Assembly (NCBI GenBank): GCA_902616715.1
Contig: CACMTR010000002.1
Span: forward strand, 62,001 to 126,000
Length of the DNA: 64,000 bases
From: an uncultured SAR86 cluster bacterium
Lineage (GTDB): Bacteria; Pseudomonadota; Gammaproteobacteria; Magnimaribacterales; AG-339-G14
Direction of reading: 5' to 3'
In this document: piece by piece, positions 42,220 to 52,572 of the stretch
How positions within the stretch are numbered: the first letter of the stretch is position 1
Layout: every line of letters begins with the position of its first letter
The notes under the pieces: generated by a model
Database searches by the model: none
The model's input: only the letters and a program-made list of their open reading frames with translations
What the model was told of the DNA's origin: nothing
Position numbers and translations under genes: made by a program

Positions 42220-43595
42220 TAATACTTATAGGATTTTGGTTTATAGGGCCCCTCGACTTCTACATTTATATAATCGGCCTGATCTTTAGTCAATTTAGTA
42301 ACAACGCCGCCAAAACCTTCTACCATGTATTGAGCAACTTCTTCATCCAATTCCATTGGCAGAACTTCAACTGTTAGTAGTTCTTTCTTTTTCTCTTCGT
42401 CGTTAAGCGTTGCAAAAGCTTGTTTGTAAAGAAACATTTGAGCCAAGACTTGATTCGCAAACGAACCATCCATGATCCGAGACGGATGACCTGTAGCATT
42501 ACCCAGATTGACTAAACGTCCTTCAGCTAACAAAACAATATAATTATGAGGATCGGTTTTAGTTTTTGAGACTTTGTGCACTTGTGGTTTGATTTCTTCC
42601 CAATGCCAATTGTCGCGCAGGTGTTGAGTATCAATTTCGTTATCGAAGTGACCTATATTACACACCATCGTTCCTGACTTAAGATTTTCTAAAATAAATC
42701 GATCACAGACATTCACATTGCCTGTTGCAGTAACTATGACATCAGTATCTGCAAGAAGATTTTTGTTAATACATTCATCTTTATTGGTGTTAACTCCATC
42801 TATATAAGGAGAGACTACTTCATATCCGTCCATGCAAGCTTGCATTGCACAGATAGGGTCCACTTCTGAGATTCTTACAACCATGCCTTCTTGTCTTAAA
42901 CTCATTGCAGAGCCTTTGCCAACGTCTCCGTAACCAAAGACTAACGCTTTTCTTCCAGCCAGGAGCATATCTGTTCCTCGTTTTATGGCGTCATTGAGAC
43001 TATGACGGCAGCCGTACTTATTGTCATTTTTTGATTTTGTAACTGAGTCGTTAACGTTAATTGCTGGAACTTTCAATTCTCCTTTTTCTAACATTTCCCA
43101 AAGTCGATGGACTCCGGTGGTGGTTTCTTCAGAAATTCCATGAATGTTATTGAGCATGTCGGGATACTTTTCGTGAACCATTGCTGTCAGATCACCTCCA
43201 TCATCTAGAATCATATTCGCGTCCCAGGGAGCACCGTCTTTCAGAATTGTTTGCTCAATACACCAATCGAATTCTTCCTCGTTCATTCCTTTCCAGGCAA
43301 AGACAGGAATTTCAGCGGCCGCCATAGCAGCTGCAGCATGATCTTGAGTCGAAAAAATATTGCAAGAGGACCATCGGACTAAAGCTCCTAATTTAACGAG
43401 CGTTTCAATCAACACTGCCGTTTGAATAGTCATATGTATGCAGCCCATTATCTTGGCGCCTGCTAAAGGCTTGCTGTCACCGTATTTTTCTCTCAGCTTC
43501 ATTAACGCTGGCATTTCTGCTTCAGCTAACGCAATTTCTTTTCTTCCGAAATCAGCTAAGCTAATATCTGCTACTTTGTAATCTTCAAATTTCAT
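42219..43595 (-). CDS. ahcY: S-adenosylhomocysteine hydrolase
   Basis: Cleaves SAH to adenosine and homocysteine with tightly bound NAD. Motifs: [50 protein letters not shown], the NAD Rossmann motif [15 protein letters not shown] and the C-terminal YKPKSYKY. 458 aa. It lies 3 nt after metK, so synthesis and recycling of SAM are joined. Using AhcY rather than the Pfs/LuxS route is a lineage trait. Confidence 0.98.
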   Translation of the reverse strand: MKFEDYKVADISLADFGRKEIALAEAEMPALMKLREKYGDSKPLAGAKIMGCIHMTIQTAVLIETLVKLGALVRWSSCNIFSTQDHAAAAMAAAEIPVFAWKGMNEEEFDWCIEQTILKDGAPWDANMILDDGGDLTAMVHEKYPDMLNNIHGISEETTTGVHRLWEMLEKGELKVPAINVNDSVTKSKNDNKYGCRHSLNDAIKRGTDMLLAGRKALVFGYGDVGKGSAMSLRQEGMVVRISEVDPICAMQACMDGYEVVSPYIDGVNTNKDECINKNLLADTDVIVTATGNVNVCDRFILENLKSGTMVCNIGHFDNEIDTQHLRDNWHWEEIKPQVHKVSKTKTDPHNYIVLLAEGRLVNLGNATGHPSRIMDGSFANQVLAQMFLYKQAFATLNDEEKKKELLTVEVLPMELDEEVAQYMVEGFGGVVTKLTKDQADYINVEVEGPYKPKSYKY

Positions 43596-43598
43596 TTT

Positions 43599-44756
43599 TT
43601 ATCTTTTTATTTTGTCAGCTTTGTTAGTATTTTCCCAAGAAAATTCTTTATCTTCTCTTCCAAAATGACCATATGCTGCAGTTTTCTGATAAATAGGTTT
43701 TTTTAAATCTAGCATTTGGATTAATTCTTTCGGTTTAAGTTCAAAGTTATCAGCTACGATTTTAGCTATCTCAGTCTCAGGTATAGAATTGGTACCAAAG
43801 GTATTAATGCTAATTGAGGTTGGTTCAGCAATTCCAATTGCGTAAGAAACTTGAATTTCACATTTTTCAGCTAAGCCAGCTGAGACAATATTTTTTGCTA
43901 CATATCTTCCTGCGTAGGCGGCAGATCGATCAACTTTTGATGGATCTTTTCCAGAGAAGGCGCCCCCGCCATGTCTCGCCATGCCTCCATAAGTATCAAC
44001 AATAATCTTACGTCCAGTCAGTCCACAATCTCCCACAGGCCCACCGATTACAAACCTACCAGTCGGATTGATATAAATTTTGGTTTCAGGCGATAGCCAA
44101 TTGGCTGGAATTACTTTGTTGATAATTTCCTCTCTTACTCCCTCTTCGAGGTCCGAAAAACTTACATCTTCGTCATGTTGAGTTGATAGAACAATTGCAG
44201 AAAGGTGTGAAGGTTTTCCAAAGTCATCGTAAACAAAACTCAATTGGCTTTTTGCATCGGGCCTTAACCAAGGCAAAATTTTATTTTTTCTAACCTCTGC
44301 TTGTTTTTTTACTAACAAGTGTGAATAAGTGATGGGAGCTGGCATGAGTACGTCGGTTTCGCTGGTAGCGTAACCAAACATTAAGCCCTGATCTCCAGCG
44401 CCTTGATCGGTATCGGTTCCGGTACCCTCATTAACTCCTTGAGCGATGTCATTTGATTGTACGCCAATCGCATTGACAATCTCTACACTGGATCCGTTGA
44501 AGCCTACGTCGTCATTATCGTACCCAACTTCGTTTATTACTGAACGTACAACTTTTTCCAGATCAGGAGTTGCATTTGAAGAAATTTCTCCAGCAATAAC
44601 TACCAAATCCGTTTTCACTAAAGTCTCACAAGCCACTCTAGATTCAGGATCGTCCATTAAAAAAGCGTCAAGAATAGCATCGGATATTTGGTCTGCAAGT
44701 TTGTCGGGATGACCCTCAGACACTGATTCAGATGTGAAAGTTTTGTACTCGGACAT
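43599..44756 (-). CDS. metK: S-adenosylmethionine synthase
   Basis: Makes SAM from methionine and [38 protein letters not shown] and [23 protein letters not shown] are all present. 385 aa. First gene of the minus run metK-ahcY-argH-OYE; divergent from tkt over 69 bp. That gap is too short for, and does not show, a SAM or SAH riboswitch. Confidence 0.98.
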   Translation of the reverse strand: MSEYKTFTSESVSEGHPDKLADQISDAILDAFLMDDPESRVACETLVKTDLVVIAGEISSNATPDLEKVVRSVINEVGYDNDDVGFNGSSVEIVNAIGVQSNDIAQGVNEGTGTDTDQGAGDQGLMFGYATSETDVLMPAPITYSHLLVKKQAEVRKNKILPWLRPDAKSQLSFVYDDFGKPSHLSAIVLSTQHDEDVSFSDLEEGVREEIINKVIPANWLSPETKIYINPTGRFVIGGPVGDCGLTGRKIIVDTYGGMARHGGGAFSGKDPSKVDRSAAYAGRYVAKNIVSAGLAEKCEIQVSYAIGIAEPTSISINTFGTNSIPETEIAKIVADNFELKPKELIQMLDLKKPIYQKTAAYGHFGREDKEFSWENTNKADKIKR

Positions 44757-44825
44757 AAAATTAAAAACGAGAAAGAATTCTACTATGATATTCTCTTTTT
44801 TTAATAGAAAATATCATTTTGATTC

Positions 44826-46805
44826 ATGTCCAATAAAGTAAATTTAGCAGATGCCGTAAGGGCACTTTCGATGGATGCCGTTCAGGCTGCTAAGTGTGGT
44901 CATCCTGGCATGCCTATGGGAATGGCAGAAATTGCTCTCGTTCTATGGACAAAACATTTAAAACATAATCCAAAAAACCCAGAATGGTTTAATCGAGATC
45001 GATTTGTACTCTCTAATGGTCATGGATCTATGTTGCTTTACTCATTGTTACATCTAACCGGCTATGATTTACCATTAGAAGAACTTAAAAATTTTCGAAA
45101 ACTTGGATCTAAAACACCAGGACATCCGGAATGTGACGTCACGCCTGGAGTTGAAACAACTACCGGCCCGTTAGGTCAGGGTCTTGCTAATGCAGTTGGT
45201 ATGGCTTTGGCAGAAAAAATTCTTGCGCATAAATTCAATAAGCCAAATTTAGAGTTAATAAATCATTACACGTATGTCTTTTGTGGAGACGGCGATTTAA
45301 TGGAAGGAATTTCACATGAAGCCTGTTCTTATGCGGGCACGCATAAACTCGAAAAATTAATAGTTCTTTATGACGACAACGATATAAGTATCGACGGAGA
45401 AGTTGCTGGATGGTTTACCGACGACACTGCGAAAAGATTTGAAAGCTACGGCTGGCATGTAATTCCTAAGGTCGACGGCCACAATGAACAAGAAATTGAT
45501 AAAGCCATCACTGCAGCAAAAAAATCAAATCAACCAACATTGATTTGCTGTAAAACAGTTATTGGAAAAGGCTCTCCAAATAAAGCAGGTACGTCCGGTG
45601 TTCATGGATCTGCATTAGGTGACGAAGAAGTACTTTTGACAAGAAAAAATATTAATTGGAATTTTGAGGCATTTGAAATTCCTGAAGAAGCTTACGCTGG
45701 ATGGAATCAAGAAGCTGCTGGGAAGGAGAGAGAAAGTTCCTGGGAAGAAATACTCAAGGATTATCAAGAAAAGTGTCCTGAAGAATTTCTTGTGTTTGAT
45801 CGTATGGTAAAAGGTGAATTGCCTGCAGAATTTGATTTAGTAATAGAAAAATTAATAAAAAGCTTCGAAGAAGATGAAACAAACTATGCAAGTAGGAAAT
45901 GCTCAGGTTTGTGTTTAGATGCTTTAGGCCCTGTTTTGCCAGAATTAATAGGAGGGTCGGCAGATCTGTCTCCTTCAAATAATACTGAGTGGAAAGGTTC
46001 TACTGTATTAACTCCAGAAACAGGTGGAAATTATTTGAATTATGGAGTGAGAGAATTCGGAATGTCGGCAATTATGAATGGCATGTATCTGCATGGCGGT
46101 ATAAGACCCTATGGAGGAACTTTTTTAACCTTTTTGGATTATGCAAGAAATGCTTTGAGAATGTCAGCATTGATGAAACTTCCAGTAATCTACATCTACA
46201 CACACGACTCGATAGGGGTTGGAGAAGATGGGCCGACTCATCAACCGGTGGAACATATAAGCATGCTTCGAGCAACTCCTGGAGTATTTACTTGGAGACC
46301 GTGCGATGGTGTTGAAACCGCTTTTGCTTGGCAACACGCTTTGAAATCAAAAGAAAAGCCTCATGCTTTAGTTTTGTCGCGTCAAAATCTTCCCCCTCAA
46401 ACAAGAAATGACTTAGGCGATATTTCTAAAGGTGGTTACGTGCTAAAAGAAGCTGAACAAGAGGATTTAACTATTATTGCCAGTGGATCTGAAGTAGGTT
46501 TAGCTATAGATGCAGCGGAAATTTTAAAAGAAGATAGTCTATCTATAAAAGTCGTATCAATCCCTTGTACAGAATTATTTGACTTACAAAGTGATGATTA
46601 CAAATATAAAGTTTTGGGAGATGGTGCCAAATTAGTTATTGAAGCAGCTCAGCCAGATTTTTGGCATAAATATTTAAATCAAGGCGACAAAGTCTTAGGA
46701 ATGAATTCTTATGGCGAATCAGCACCTTTAGAAGATTTGTTAGAACACTTTGGTTTTACAGTACCAAACGTGGTGACTTTATCTAAACAACTTATTGGCA
46801 AATGA
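44826..46805 (+). CDS. tkt: Transketolase
   Basis: Thiamine-diphosphate enzyme of the pentose phosphate pathway. It has GHPGMPMGMAEIALVLW, the ThDP motif FCGDGDLMEGISHEACSYAG and the C-terminal YTHDSIGVGEDGPTHQPVEHI. 659 aa, full length. It starts the tkt-pgk-fba run, overlapping pgk by 4 nt. thiC at the window end means the cofactor's pyrimidine half is probably made here. Confidence 0.97.
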   Translation: MSNKVNLADAVRALSMDAVQAAKCGHPGMPMGMAEIALVLWTKHLKHNPKNPEWFNRDRFVLSNGHGSMLLYSLLHLTGYDLPLEELKNFRKLGSKTPGHPECDVTPGVETTTGPLGQGLANAVGMALAEKILAHKFNKPNLELINHYTYVFCGDGDLMEGISHEACSYAGTHKLEKLIVLYDDNDISIDGEVAGWFTDDTAKRFESYGWHVIPKVDGHNEQEIDKAITAAKKSNQPTLICCKTVIGKGSPNKAGTSGVHGSALGDEEVLLTRKNINWNFEAFEIPEEAYAGWNQEAAGKERESSWEEILKDYQEKCPEEFLVFDRMVKGELPAEFDLVIEKLIKSFEEDETNYASRKCSGLCLDALGPVLPELIGGSADLSPSNNTEWKGSTVLTPETGGNYLNYGVREFGMSAIMNGMYLHGGIRPYGGTFLTFLDYARNALRMSALMKLPVIYIYTHDSIGVGEDGPTHQPVEHISMLRATPGVFTWRPCDGVETAFAWQHALKSKEKPHALVLSRQNLPPQTRNDLGDISKGGYVLKEAEQEDLTIIASGSEVGLAIDAAEILKEDSLSIKVVSIPCTELFDLQSDDYKYKVLGDGAKLVIEAAQPDFWHKYLNQGDKVLGMNSYGESAPLEDLLEHFGFTVPNVVTLSKQLIGK

Positions 46806-47959
46806 GCTTTGAAAGCAGTTTTATTGCATCAAAAAGTTTTGAAGACAAAGCAGTTGTATTGAGAGTTGATTACAACGTTCCTATAGAAAAAGGTGTGTTG
46901 TTAGATGATGAGCGATTGTTGAGATCCATCCCCACGATTGAATATATATTAAAACAAACTGATAATTTAAAAATTCTTACTCACTTAGGAAGGCCTTCCG
47001 AGCAAGATTCCATTACAGAAGAATTTTCACTTGCTCCAGTAGCTAAAAGGTTGGGGGAACTTTTACAAAAAGAAGTAAAGTTAGTTGATTCTATCGATGA
47101 GTTAAAATCCAGTAACTCTTTAGCTATGTTGGAAAATGTTAGAGCTTTTATTGGAGAAAAAAATAATGACGACGAACTTTCAGAAAAATTAGGCGAGTTA
47201 GGAGATATTTTTGTAATGGATGCTTTTGGAACGGCGCATCGAAAGCAAGCTTCAACATATGGAATCGTTAATTTTGTTGAAGAAGCGTGTTTTGGATTGT
47301 TGATAGAACAAGAAATGAAAGCACTTGAAAAAATTGTTCTTTCGCCTGATAAGCCGTTATTGGGAATCATTGGCGGCTCTAAAATATCAACAAAAATTAA
47401 TGTAATAGAATCGTTAACAAATCATTGCGATTGGTTGATAGTCGGAGGCGCATTAGCAAATACTTGTTATGCAGCTCAGGGTAAAAACATTGGGAAATCT
47501 TTATTCGAACCAAGTTACCTTGATGTTGCGAAAAAAATTATTGAACACCCACAAATTGTTATCCCTACTTTTGTTGTCGTGAGTAACGGCTCCAATGTTT
47601 CCGAGAAAAGTATCAACGACCTATCAAGTGAAGATGTAATTTTTGATGTCGGCCAACAATCCGTAGAGGCTTTTAGCCAATATATAGAAGATGCAAACAC
47701 AATTGTTTGGAATGGTCCGCTTGGAAAATTTGAAGACGACAGATTTTCTAAAGGCACAGAAGGTATAGCCAAAAAAATTGCCGAAGCTAATGCAATGTCA
47801 ATCATTGGAGGAGGGGAAACTTTGGCAGCTTTTTCTAAGATTCAGATGATGGACTCAGTAGATTATGCCTCCACGGGAGGGGGTGCTTTTCTAGAGTATA
47901 TTGAACTAGGCTCATTACCGAGTTTAGAATTAATTAATAAGAAAAATTTAGGGGGATAG
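46802..47959 (+). CDS. pgk: Phosphoglycerate kinase
   Basis: Glycolysis/gluconeogenesis kinase. Visible are VVLRVDYNVPIEKG, LTHLGRPSEQD, LENVRAFIGEKNND, GGSKISTKINVIESL, VWNGPLGKFEDDRF and the C-terminal IGGGETLAAF with STGGGAFLEY. 385 aa. The LENVRF(H) motif is slightly altered (LENVRAF), otherwise normal. It overlaps tkt by 4 nt; fba follows after 2 nt. Confidence 0.96.
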   Translation: MSFESSFIASKSFEDKAVVLRVDYNVPIEKGVLLDDERLLRSIPTIEYILKQTDNLKILTHLGRPSEQDSITEEFSLAPVAKRLGELLQKEVKLVDSIDELKSSNSLAMLENVRAFIGEKNNDDELSEKLGELGDIFVMDAFGTAHRKQASTYGIVNFVEEACFGLLIEQEMKALEKIVLSPDKPLLGIIGGSKISTKINVIESLTNHCDWLIVGGALANTCYAAQGKNIGKSLFEPSYLDVAKKIIEHPQIVIPTFVVVSNGSNVSEKSINDLSSEDVIFDVGQQSVEAFSQYIEDANTIVWNGPLGKFEDDRFSKGTEGIAKKIAEANAMSIIGGGETLAAFSKIQMMDSVDYASTGGGAFLEYIELGSLPSLELINKKNLGG

Positions 47960-47961
47960 AG

Positions 47962-48972
47962 ATGACATTTTCAAATATCGAAGACATTGCAAATTACCTC
48001 GTAGCTGATGGTAAAGGATTTTTAGCTGCAGACGAAAGTACGCCGACCATTGGTAAAAGGTTTGACGCAATCAATACTGAATCAACCGAAACTTCTAGAC
48101 GTGATTATCGGGAACTATTATTTCGTGCCTCAGGTATGAATGAAAATATTAGTGGTGTGATTTTATTCGATGAGACTTTGAGACAAGCGTCTGCAGACAG
48201 CACTGCATTGAAAGATATAATTTTGAAAACCGGAGCACTTCCAGGAATTAAAGTTGATAAAGGCGTCTCACCAATAAATGAATCTGAGGAGGTTCTAACT
48301 GGAGGCCTAGATGGCCTCGAAGAACGTTGCGCAGAATATGAGAGTCTAGGAGCCAAGTTTACTAAGTGGCGCGCTGTTATCAAAATTGGTGAAAATATGC
48401 CAACTGATGAATGCATTGAGGCCAATACACAAGCACTCGCCGATTACGCAAAAATAGTTCAGAACAACAAGATGGTACCGATCGTTGAACCTGAGGTTTT
48501 GATGGACGGCGAGCACTCAGCAAATACTTGCTATGACGCAACTTCAAGATGTTTAAATTCTTTATTTTCTAACTTAGAGAATAAAGGAGTAAATATTAAA
48601 GGAACTATCCTAAAACCTAACATGGTACTGGCAGGACAAGATGCGCCTTCTCAACTGAGTCCTGAAGAAGTAGCTGAACTTACAATGAAATGTTTATTAG
48701 AAAATGTTCCAGCAGAGTTGCCTGGAATTGCTTTTTTATCTGGTGGTCAGTCCGATATAGATGCCACTGCAAATTTAGACGCATTAAATAAAAAAGGCGG
48801 GAATCCTTGGAAGCTTACTTTTTCATATGGCAGAGCTTTACAACAAGCTGCTTTAAAATCCTGGCTTGGGCAAAGCGAAAATACATTAAGCGCGCAGGAG
48901 GCTTTTTCACATCGCGCAAAAATGAATAGACTTGCTGCTTTGGGACAGTGGACCAAAGATCTAGAAAGGTAA
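47962..48972 (+). CDS. fba: Class I fructose-bisphosphate aldolase
   Basis: 336-aa class I (Schiff-base) aldolase: KGFLAADESTPTIGKRF, TKWRAVIKIGE, VPIVEPEVLMDGEH and the lysine strand KGTILKPNMVLAGQ, followed by AFLSGGQSD. The class I type is less usual in gammaproteobacteria than the zinc-dependent class II. With pgk and tkt it forms a central-carbon unit without gap or pyk. The end overlaps a convergent minus gene by 12 nt. Confidence 0.95.
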   Translation: MTFSNIEDIANYLVADGKGFLAADESTPTIGKRFDAINTESTETSRRDYRELLFRASGMNENISGVILFDETLRQASADSTALKDIILKTGALPGIKVDKGVSPINESEEVLTGGLDGLEERCAEYESLGAKFTKWRAVIKIGENMPTDECIEANTQALADYAKIVQNNKMVPIVEPEVLMDGEHSANTCYDATSRCLNSLFSNLENKGVNIKGTILKPNMVLAGQDAPSQLSPEEVAELTMKCLLENVPAELPGIAFLSGGQSDIDATANLDALNKKGGNPWKLTFSYGRALQQAALKSWLGQSENTLSAQEAFSHRAKMNRLAALGQWTKDLER

Positions 48973-49203
48973 AAAACCTCTTATAGTATTTATTAAAGGT
49001 AAAATTCTCTGTAGAAATCCAGAAACATTGATTCCTAATCTTGGAAGCAACCAAATGCTAAACCCTATGATTGCGGCAACAATAATAATCGCAATTAAAT
49101 AACTAAAAATTTTTGGTCTGTTCTGATTTTTATTGGTAAGAAGTTTTCCAATAATTAAGAAGGTAATTAAAACAAAAGCAGCAATTAATATGATTCTTAA
49201 CAT
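48961..49203 (-). CDS. Small two-TM membrane protein
   Basis: 80 aa, two hydrophobic helices (about 2-23 and 34-54), then a short tail ending IRGFLPF. Not recognised. It is the last gene of the ubiE-tat run, 2 nt after the DUF3429-like gene, and overlaps fba's end. Probably real given operon position, but weakly supported. Confidence 0.55.
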   Translation of the reverse strand: MLRIILIAAFVLITFLIIGKLLTNKNQNRPKIFSYLIAIIIVAAIIGFSIWLLPRLGINVSGFLQRILPLINTIRGFLPF

Positions 49204-49205
49204 TG

Positions 49206-49625
49206 TTAAAATGTGGTCAAAAGGCTAAGTAAAAAACATCCCGATACTGCAGATGTAAGATTTCTTCTAAGTTTTAGGTAAGTTTCATCACTCATAAATT
49301 TATTCGCCCGTTTTTCAAAAATATAGAATAAAGGAAAACTTATTGCAAAAATTATCAAAGCTATTTTTAAAAAAAAATAGCCAATAATTATTGTAAAAAA
49401 CCCAACTAATGAAAATAAGATTCCTACAGCTAAATTTTTTCTACTTGAAATATTCCAACCCCAGCTCATGCCTGCAAGAAAAGACATAATTATTGCGCCG
49501 TAAACAATCAATAAAAAGTAAGCTTGTTTTGTATAGACTTCGCCAAAGACCCAAGGAAAAATAGAAAGGATTCCAAAAGGAATGAATCCCAGATACCCTA
49601 GCAACATTCTTAAATTGTTGTTCAT
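49206..49625 (-). CDS. DUF3429-like membrane protein
   Basis: 139 aa with four to five helices. FIPFGILSIFPWVFG, IVYGAIIMSFLAGMSWGW and the YLKLRRNLTSAVSGCFLL end fit DUF3429-type proteins as I recall them. Function unknown. It overlaps tatC by 4 nt, so it is expressed with the Tat genes. Confidence 0.75.
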   Translation of the reverse strand: MNNNLRMLLGYLGFIPFGILSIFPWVFGEVYTKQAYFLLIVYGAIIMSFLAGMSWGWNISSRKNLAVGILFSLVGFFTIIIGYFFLKIALIIFAISFPLFYIFEKRANKFMSDETYLKLRRNLTSAVSGCFLLSLLTTF

Positions 49626-50356
49626 TTTTTTATGAACCTTGATAAAAATAAGCCTAATTCGAATAGAAGCCAGGTTGGAATGGCTAGTAAAGTTTGGCTA
49701 ATCACATCGGGTGGAGTGAGTAACATCCCAATTACAAAACAACCCACAATTACATATGGTCTAGCTTTCGATAAGCTTTCTCGAGAAGATAATCCTCCCC
49801 AAATCAATGCCAAAATCAAAATTGGCATTTCAAAAGCAAATCCAAAAGCTAATAAAAGCGTGATAATAAAATCCAGATATTGTGCGATATCTGTCATCAC
49901 AGCCACTTCTGAAGGAGCAGATTGAATAAAGAAAGAAAAAATTAAGGGGAAAACTAAAAAGAAGGCAAATGCCATGCCAGAGTAAAATAAAATAATACTA
50001 AAAGCGCTTAGTGAAACTGATAATAGTCTTTCGTTTCGATATAGTCCTGGCGAAATAAAGTTCCAAAGTTCTACAATGAGATAGGGAATTGCTAAAAACA
50101 ACGCTGCGTAAAAACTTAATTTTAAAGGGGTTAAAAAAGGAGAGGCCACCCCTGTAGCGATCATCGACGAATTTTCAGGAAGAAATTTCATCAAGGGCTC
50201 TGCAACAAAAAGATAGATAGTTTCTTGAAAGAAGGTCAGAGCGATAAAGCAAAGCGCTAAGACACACATAGCTCTCAATAGCATATTTCTTAGTAAGCCT
50301 AGCTGGAAGATGATTGAGCTTTTGCCTTCAGTCATCTTCTTTTTTTTGGTTTTCAA
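49622..50356 (-). CDS. tatC: Sec-independent translocase subunit TatC
   Basis: Six-helix receptor for twin-arginine signal peptides. Typical pieces: QLGLLRNMLLRAM, VASPFLTPLKLSFYAALFLAIPYLIVELWNFISPGLYRNE, FGFAFEMPILIL and LTPPDVISQTLLAIPTWLLFELG. 244 aa. The ATG eight codons later (50335) is an alternative start that would cut the overlap with tatB from 29 to 8 nt. Confidence 0.95.
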   Translation of the reverse strand: MKTKKKKMTEGKSSIIFQLGLLRNMLLRAMCVLALCFIALTFFQETIYLFVAEPLMKFLPENSSMIATGVASPFLTPLKLSFYAALFLAIPYLIVELWNFISPGLYRNERLLSVSLSAFSIILFYSGMAFAFFLVFPLIFSFFIQSAPSEVAVMTDIAQYLDFIITLLLAFGFAFEMPILILALIWGGLSSRESLSKARPYVIVGCFVIGMLLTPPDVISQTLLAIPTWLLFELGLFLSRFIKK

Positions 50357-50519
50357 ATCCTTCAGAATAAAGTTCTTGCTTTAGTTTTCTAAAGCCGCTT
50401 TTAAGCTTAAGAAAAATTTCTTCGACTGAAGTTATGAATGCAGGAAGTCTTGATGGTCCTAAAATGACTAGGGAAATAAAGCAGATTATTAAAATCTCAA
50501 AGAAACCGATATCAAACAT
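50328..50519 (-). CDS. tatB: TatB, short form
   Basis: 63 aa with one N-terminal helix (MFDIGFFEILIICFISLVILGPSRLP) carrying the GPxRLP hinge that marks TatB, then an amphipathic segment and a short charged tail. Much shorter than E. coli TatB (171 aa); the variable C-tail is almost absent. It follows tatA with no gap and overlaps tatC. Confidence 0.88.
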   Translation of the reverse strand: MFDIGFFEILIICFISLVILGPSRLPAFITSVEEIFLKLKSGFRKLKQELYSEGFENQKKEDD

Positions 50520-50699
50520 TTATTGAGGATCGTCTTCTTTTTTTTCCTCTACAGGCTCTTCTTTGACAGCTTTTCTAAAATTTTTAAAAGCAGAGCCTAA
50601 ATCACCACCCATATTTCTAAATCTTCTTGTTCCAAAAATAAGGATTATTATTGCTAGTATGATTAAAAGTTGCCAAATACTTATTCCACCAAAACCCAT
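50520..50699 (-). CDS. tatA: TatA (missed by the ORF track)
   Basis: 59-aa ORF between hisE and tatB: one helix ([19 protein letters not shown]), the hinge [24 protein letters not shown] amphipathic helix and an acidic tail. This is the pore-forming Tat subunit. It falls below the track's length cutoff. Start 2 nt after the hisE stop; its stop abuts the tatB ATG. Confidence 0.93.
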   Translation of the reverse strand: MGFGGISIWQLLIILAIIILIFGTRRFRNMGGDLGSAFKNFRKAVKEEPVEEKKEDDPQ

Positions 50700-50701
50700 T
50701 T

Positions 50702-51028
50702 TTACCTCTTAGATTTTTCTTCTAAACCTGAAACACCTTCTCTTTTCTCTAATTCCTCCAAAATTTTAGAGGGATCAATATCTTTGTATGCTAATAATAC
50801 CATGACGTGAAACAACAGGTCTGCAGCTTCGTGAATAATTGAATCCTTATTCACAACATCTGTCTCTGCAGACTCAATCAATTCTTCAGATTCCTCTCTT
50901 ATTTTTGCAATTATTTTTTCTACTCCTTCAGTAAAAAGTTGTGATGTATAAGAATTAGAATTTGGAGAACTTTTTCTTTCTTTTAAAAGTAAGGACAGCC
51001 TATTTATTATGCTAGTTGAATCACTCAT
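50702..51028 (-). CDS. hisE: Phosphoribosyl-ATP pyrophosphohydrolase
   Basis: Second step of histidine synthesis (PR-ATP to PR-AMP). 108-aa MazG-like all-alpha protein with [16 protein letters not shown] and the metal-binding [17 protein letters not shown]. The hisI partner, normally next to it in related genomes, is absent here; it must be elsewhere. It overlaps ubiB by 4 nt and precedes tatA. Confidence 0.94.
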   Translation of the reverse strand: MSDSTSIINRLSLLLKERKSSPNSNSYTSQLFTEGVEKIIAKIREESEELIESAETDVVNKDSIIHEAADLLFHVMVLLAYKDIDPSKILEELEKREGVSGLEEKSKR

Positions 51029-52572
51029 AGTGTTAATGATATCGATATTACCGAAATAATTATTACTGCAGAAGTTATTAATAAATAATTCATAGAGGTT
51101 TTTTGGGTATTTATTTCCTTTCTTAGACTTTTAACTTCATCATTAAATTCATCTAAATTAGAAATATTTTCAAATATAGCTTCCAATTTTTCAGGAAGTT
51201 CATATGCTTTTTCAAACAAATTAGGCACGTCATCTTTAATTTTTTTAAATAAATTTGCCGGATTGTATTTTTTATTAATCCACTGCTGAATGAATGGTTT
51301 CGCTGTACTCCATAAATCTAAATCAGGGTAAATCTGTCGGCCTAGGCCTTCTATGTTTAGAAGAGTTTTGTGAAGCAAAAGTAATGAGGCTGGAAGCGAC
51401 AAATTATAAATTCTAGTCTCTTCAAAAAGATACAAAAGCATTTCCCCAAATTTTATTTCGCTGAAAGGCTTTTCAAAAATTGGATCTAGAGCAGTTCTGA
51501 TGGTTACTTCAAGCTCAATGGGTCTTGTTGTTTGGTCTACCCAACCAGCAGAAATCATAGTTTTTGCTACTCCTGAATAATTTTTACTGAACATGTCTGC
51601 AAGCATTTTTCCTATTAGCAACTGCTCTTTCTCACTCAAGCTACCGCAAATTGCGTAATCCACGGCAACGTAGGATGGAGATTTAGGATCGGAAGCATTT
51701 ACAAAAATATTTCCTGGATGCATATCCGCATGAAAAAAATTGTCTTCAAATAATTGCTTAAAAAAAATACTAACTCCACGCTCTGCAAGCAACTTTAAAT
51801 CTACTTCTTTTTTTATTAATGTTTCTATGTCAGTTACAGGAATGCCTTCAATTTTTTCTAAAGTAAGAGTTTTAAGACCCGAAAATTCTGTGTATGTTTT
51901 TGGTACGTACAACAGCTCATTATTTTCGAAAAAATTAGCAGTTTGGATAGTATTGCCAGCCTCTTTTTTTAGATCTACTTCTGAATTTATAACCAATTCA
52001 TACTCATCGATCATTTCTTTTAATTTCAATCTCTTTGCGTCAGATTTAAATTTGTTGGCAAAATAGCCAATAGCTTTTAACAATGCTAGATCTTTTTTTA
52101 TCTTTTTTTCTAGGTCTGGACGCACCACTTTTACTACGACTTTTTCTCCAGTCTTGAGTTTCGCTTCATGAACTTGAGCAATTGAGGCCGCAGCAAGAGG
52201 TTTCTCATTGAATTCAACGAAAATTTCGTTTATTGGCTTTCCCAGGTCCAGCTCAATTATTTCTTTAGCAACTTTTGTTTCAAAAGGTTCTAAATCGTTT
52301 TGAAATTTTTTTAAAGCGCTTACTATTTCTTCATCTAAAAGATCAGGTCTCGTCGATAATATTTGTCCGAATTTTATAAACACTGGACCAGCTTTCTCTA
52401 AAGCATCTGCAAGCCTTTCTCCAGAAGATCTATTTTTTTTAGAAAACTTAAAAGGATTTAATAAAAATAAGAAAAAAAGCCATTTAGGTAGTGCCTCTTT
52501 AGGAAAAATTTCATTTAAGCGATAGCTAAAAAATAAGTAAGTAATTTTTAAAAAACGAAAGAGTGCTGTCAT
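51025..52572 (-). CDS. ubiB: UbiB atypical kinase of ubiquinone biosynthesis
   Basis: ABC1/ADCK-family kinase-like ATPase needed for coenzyme Q synthesis. The N-terminal KxGQ-type motif is GPVFIKFGQILSTRPDLL, followed by AAASIAQVHEAKLKTGEKVVVKVVRP, the catalytic FFHADMHPGNIFV and a metal-binding DYAICG. One or two C-terminal membrane helices ([20 protein letters not shown]). 515 aa. It overlaps ubiE by 4 nt. Confidence 0.95.
   Translation of the reverse strand: MTALFRFLKITYLFFSYRLNEIFPKEALPKWLFFLFLLNPFKFSKKNRSSGERLADALEKAGPVFIKFGQILSTRPDLLDEEIVSALKKFQNDLEPFETKVAKEIIELDLGKPINEIFVEFNEKPLAAASIAQVHEAKLKTGEKVVVKVVRPDLEKKIKKDLALLKAIGYFANKFKSDAKRLKLKEMIDEYELVINSEVDLKKEAGNTIQTANFFENNELLYVPKTYTEFSGLKTLTLEKIEGIPVTDIETLIKKEVDLKLLAERGVSIFFKQLFEDNFFHADMHPGNIFVNASDPKSPSYVAVDYAICGSLSEKEQLLIGKMLADMFSKNYSGVAKTMISAGWVDQTTRPIELEVTIRTALDPIFEKPFSEIKFGEMLLYLFEETRIYNLSLPASLLLLHKTLLNIEGLGRQIYPDLDLWSTAKPFIQQWINKKYNPANLFKKIKDDVPNLFEKAYELPEKLEAIFENISNLDEFNDEVKSLRKEINTQKTSMNYLLITSAVIIISVISISLTL

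Noticed and set aside
44757-44825. Possible SAM or SAH riboswitch before metK/ahcY
   Set aside because: The divergent gap is only 69 bp, AT-rich, and shows no conserved paired core.
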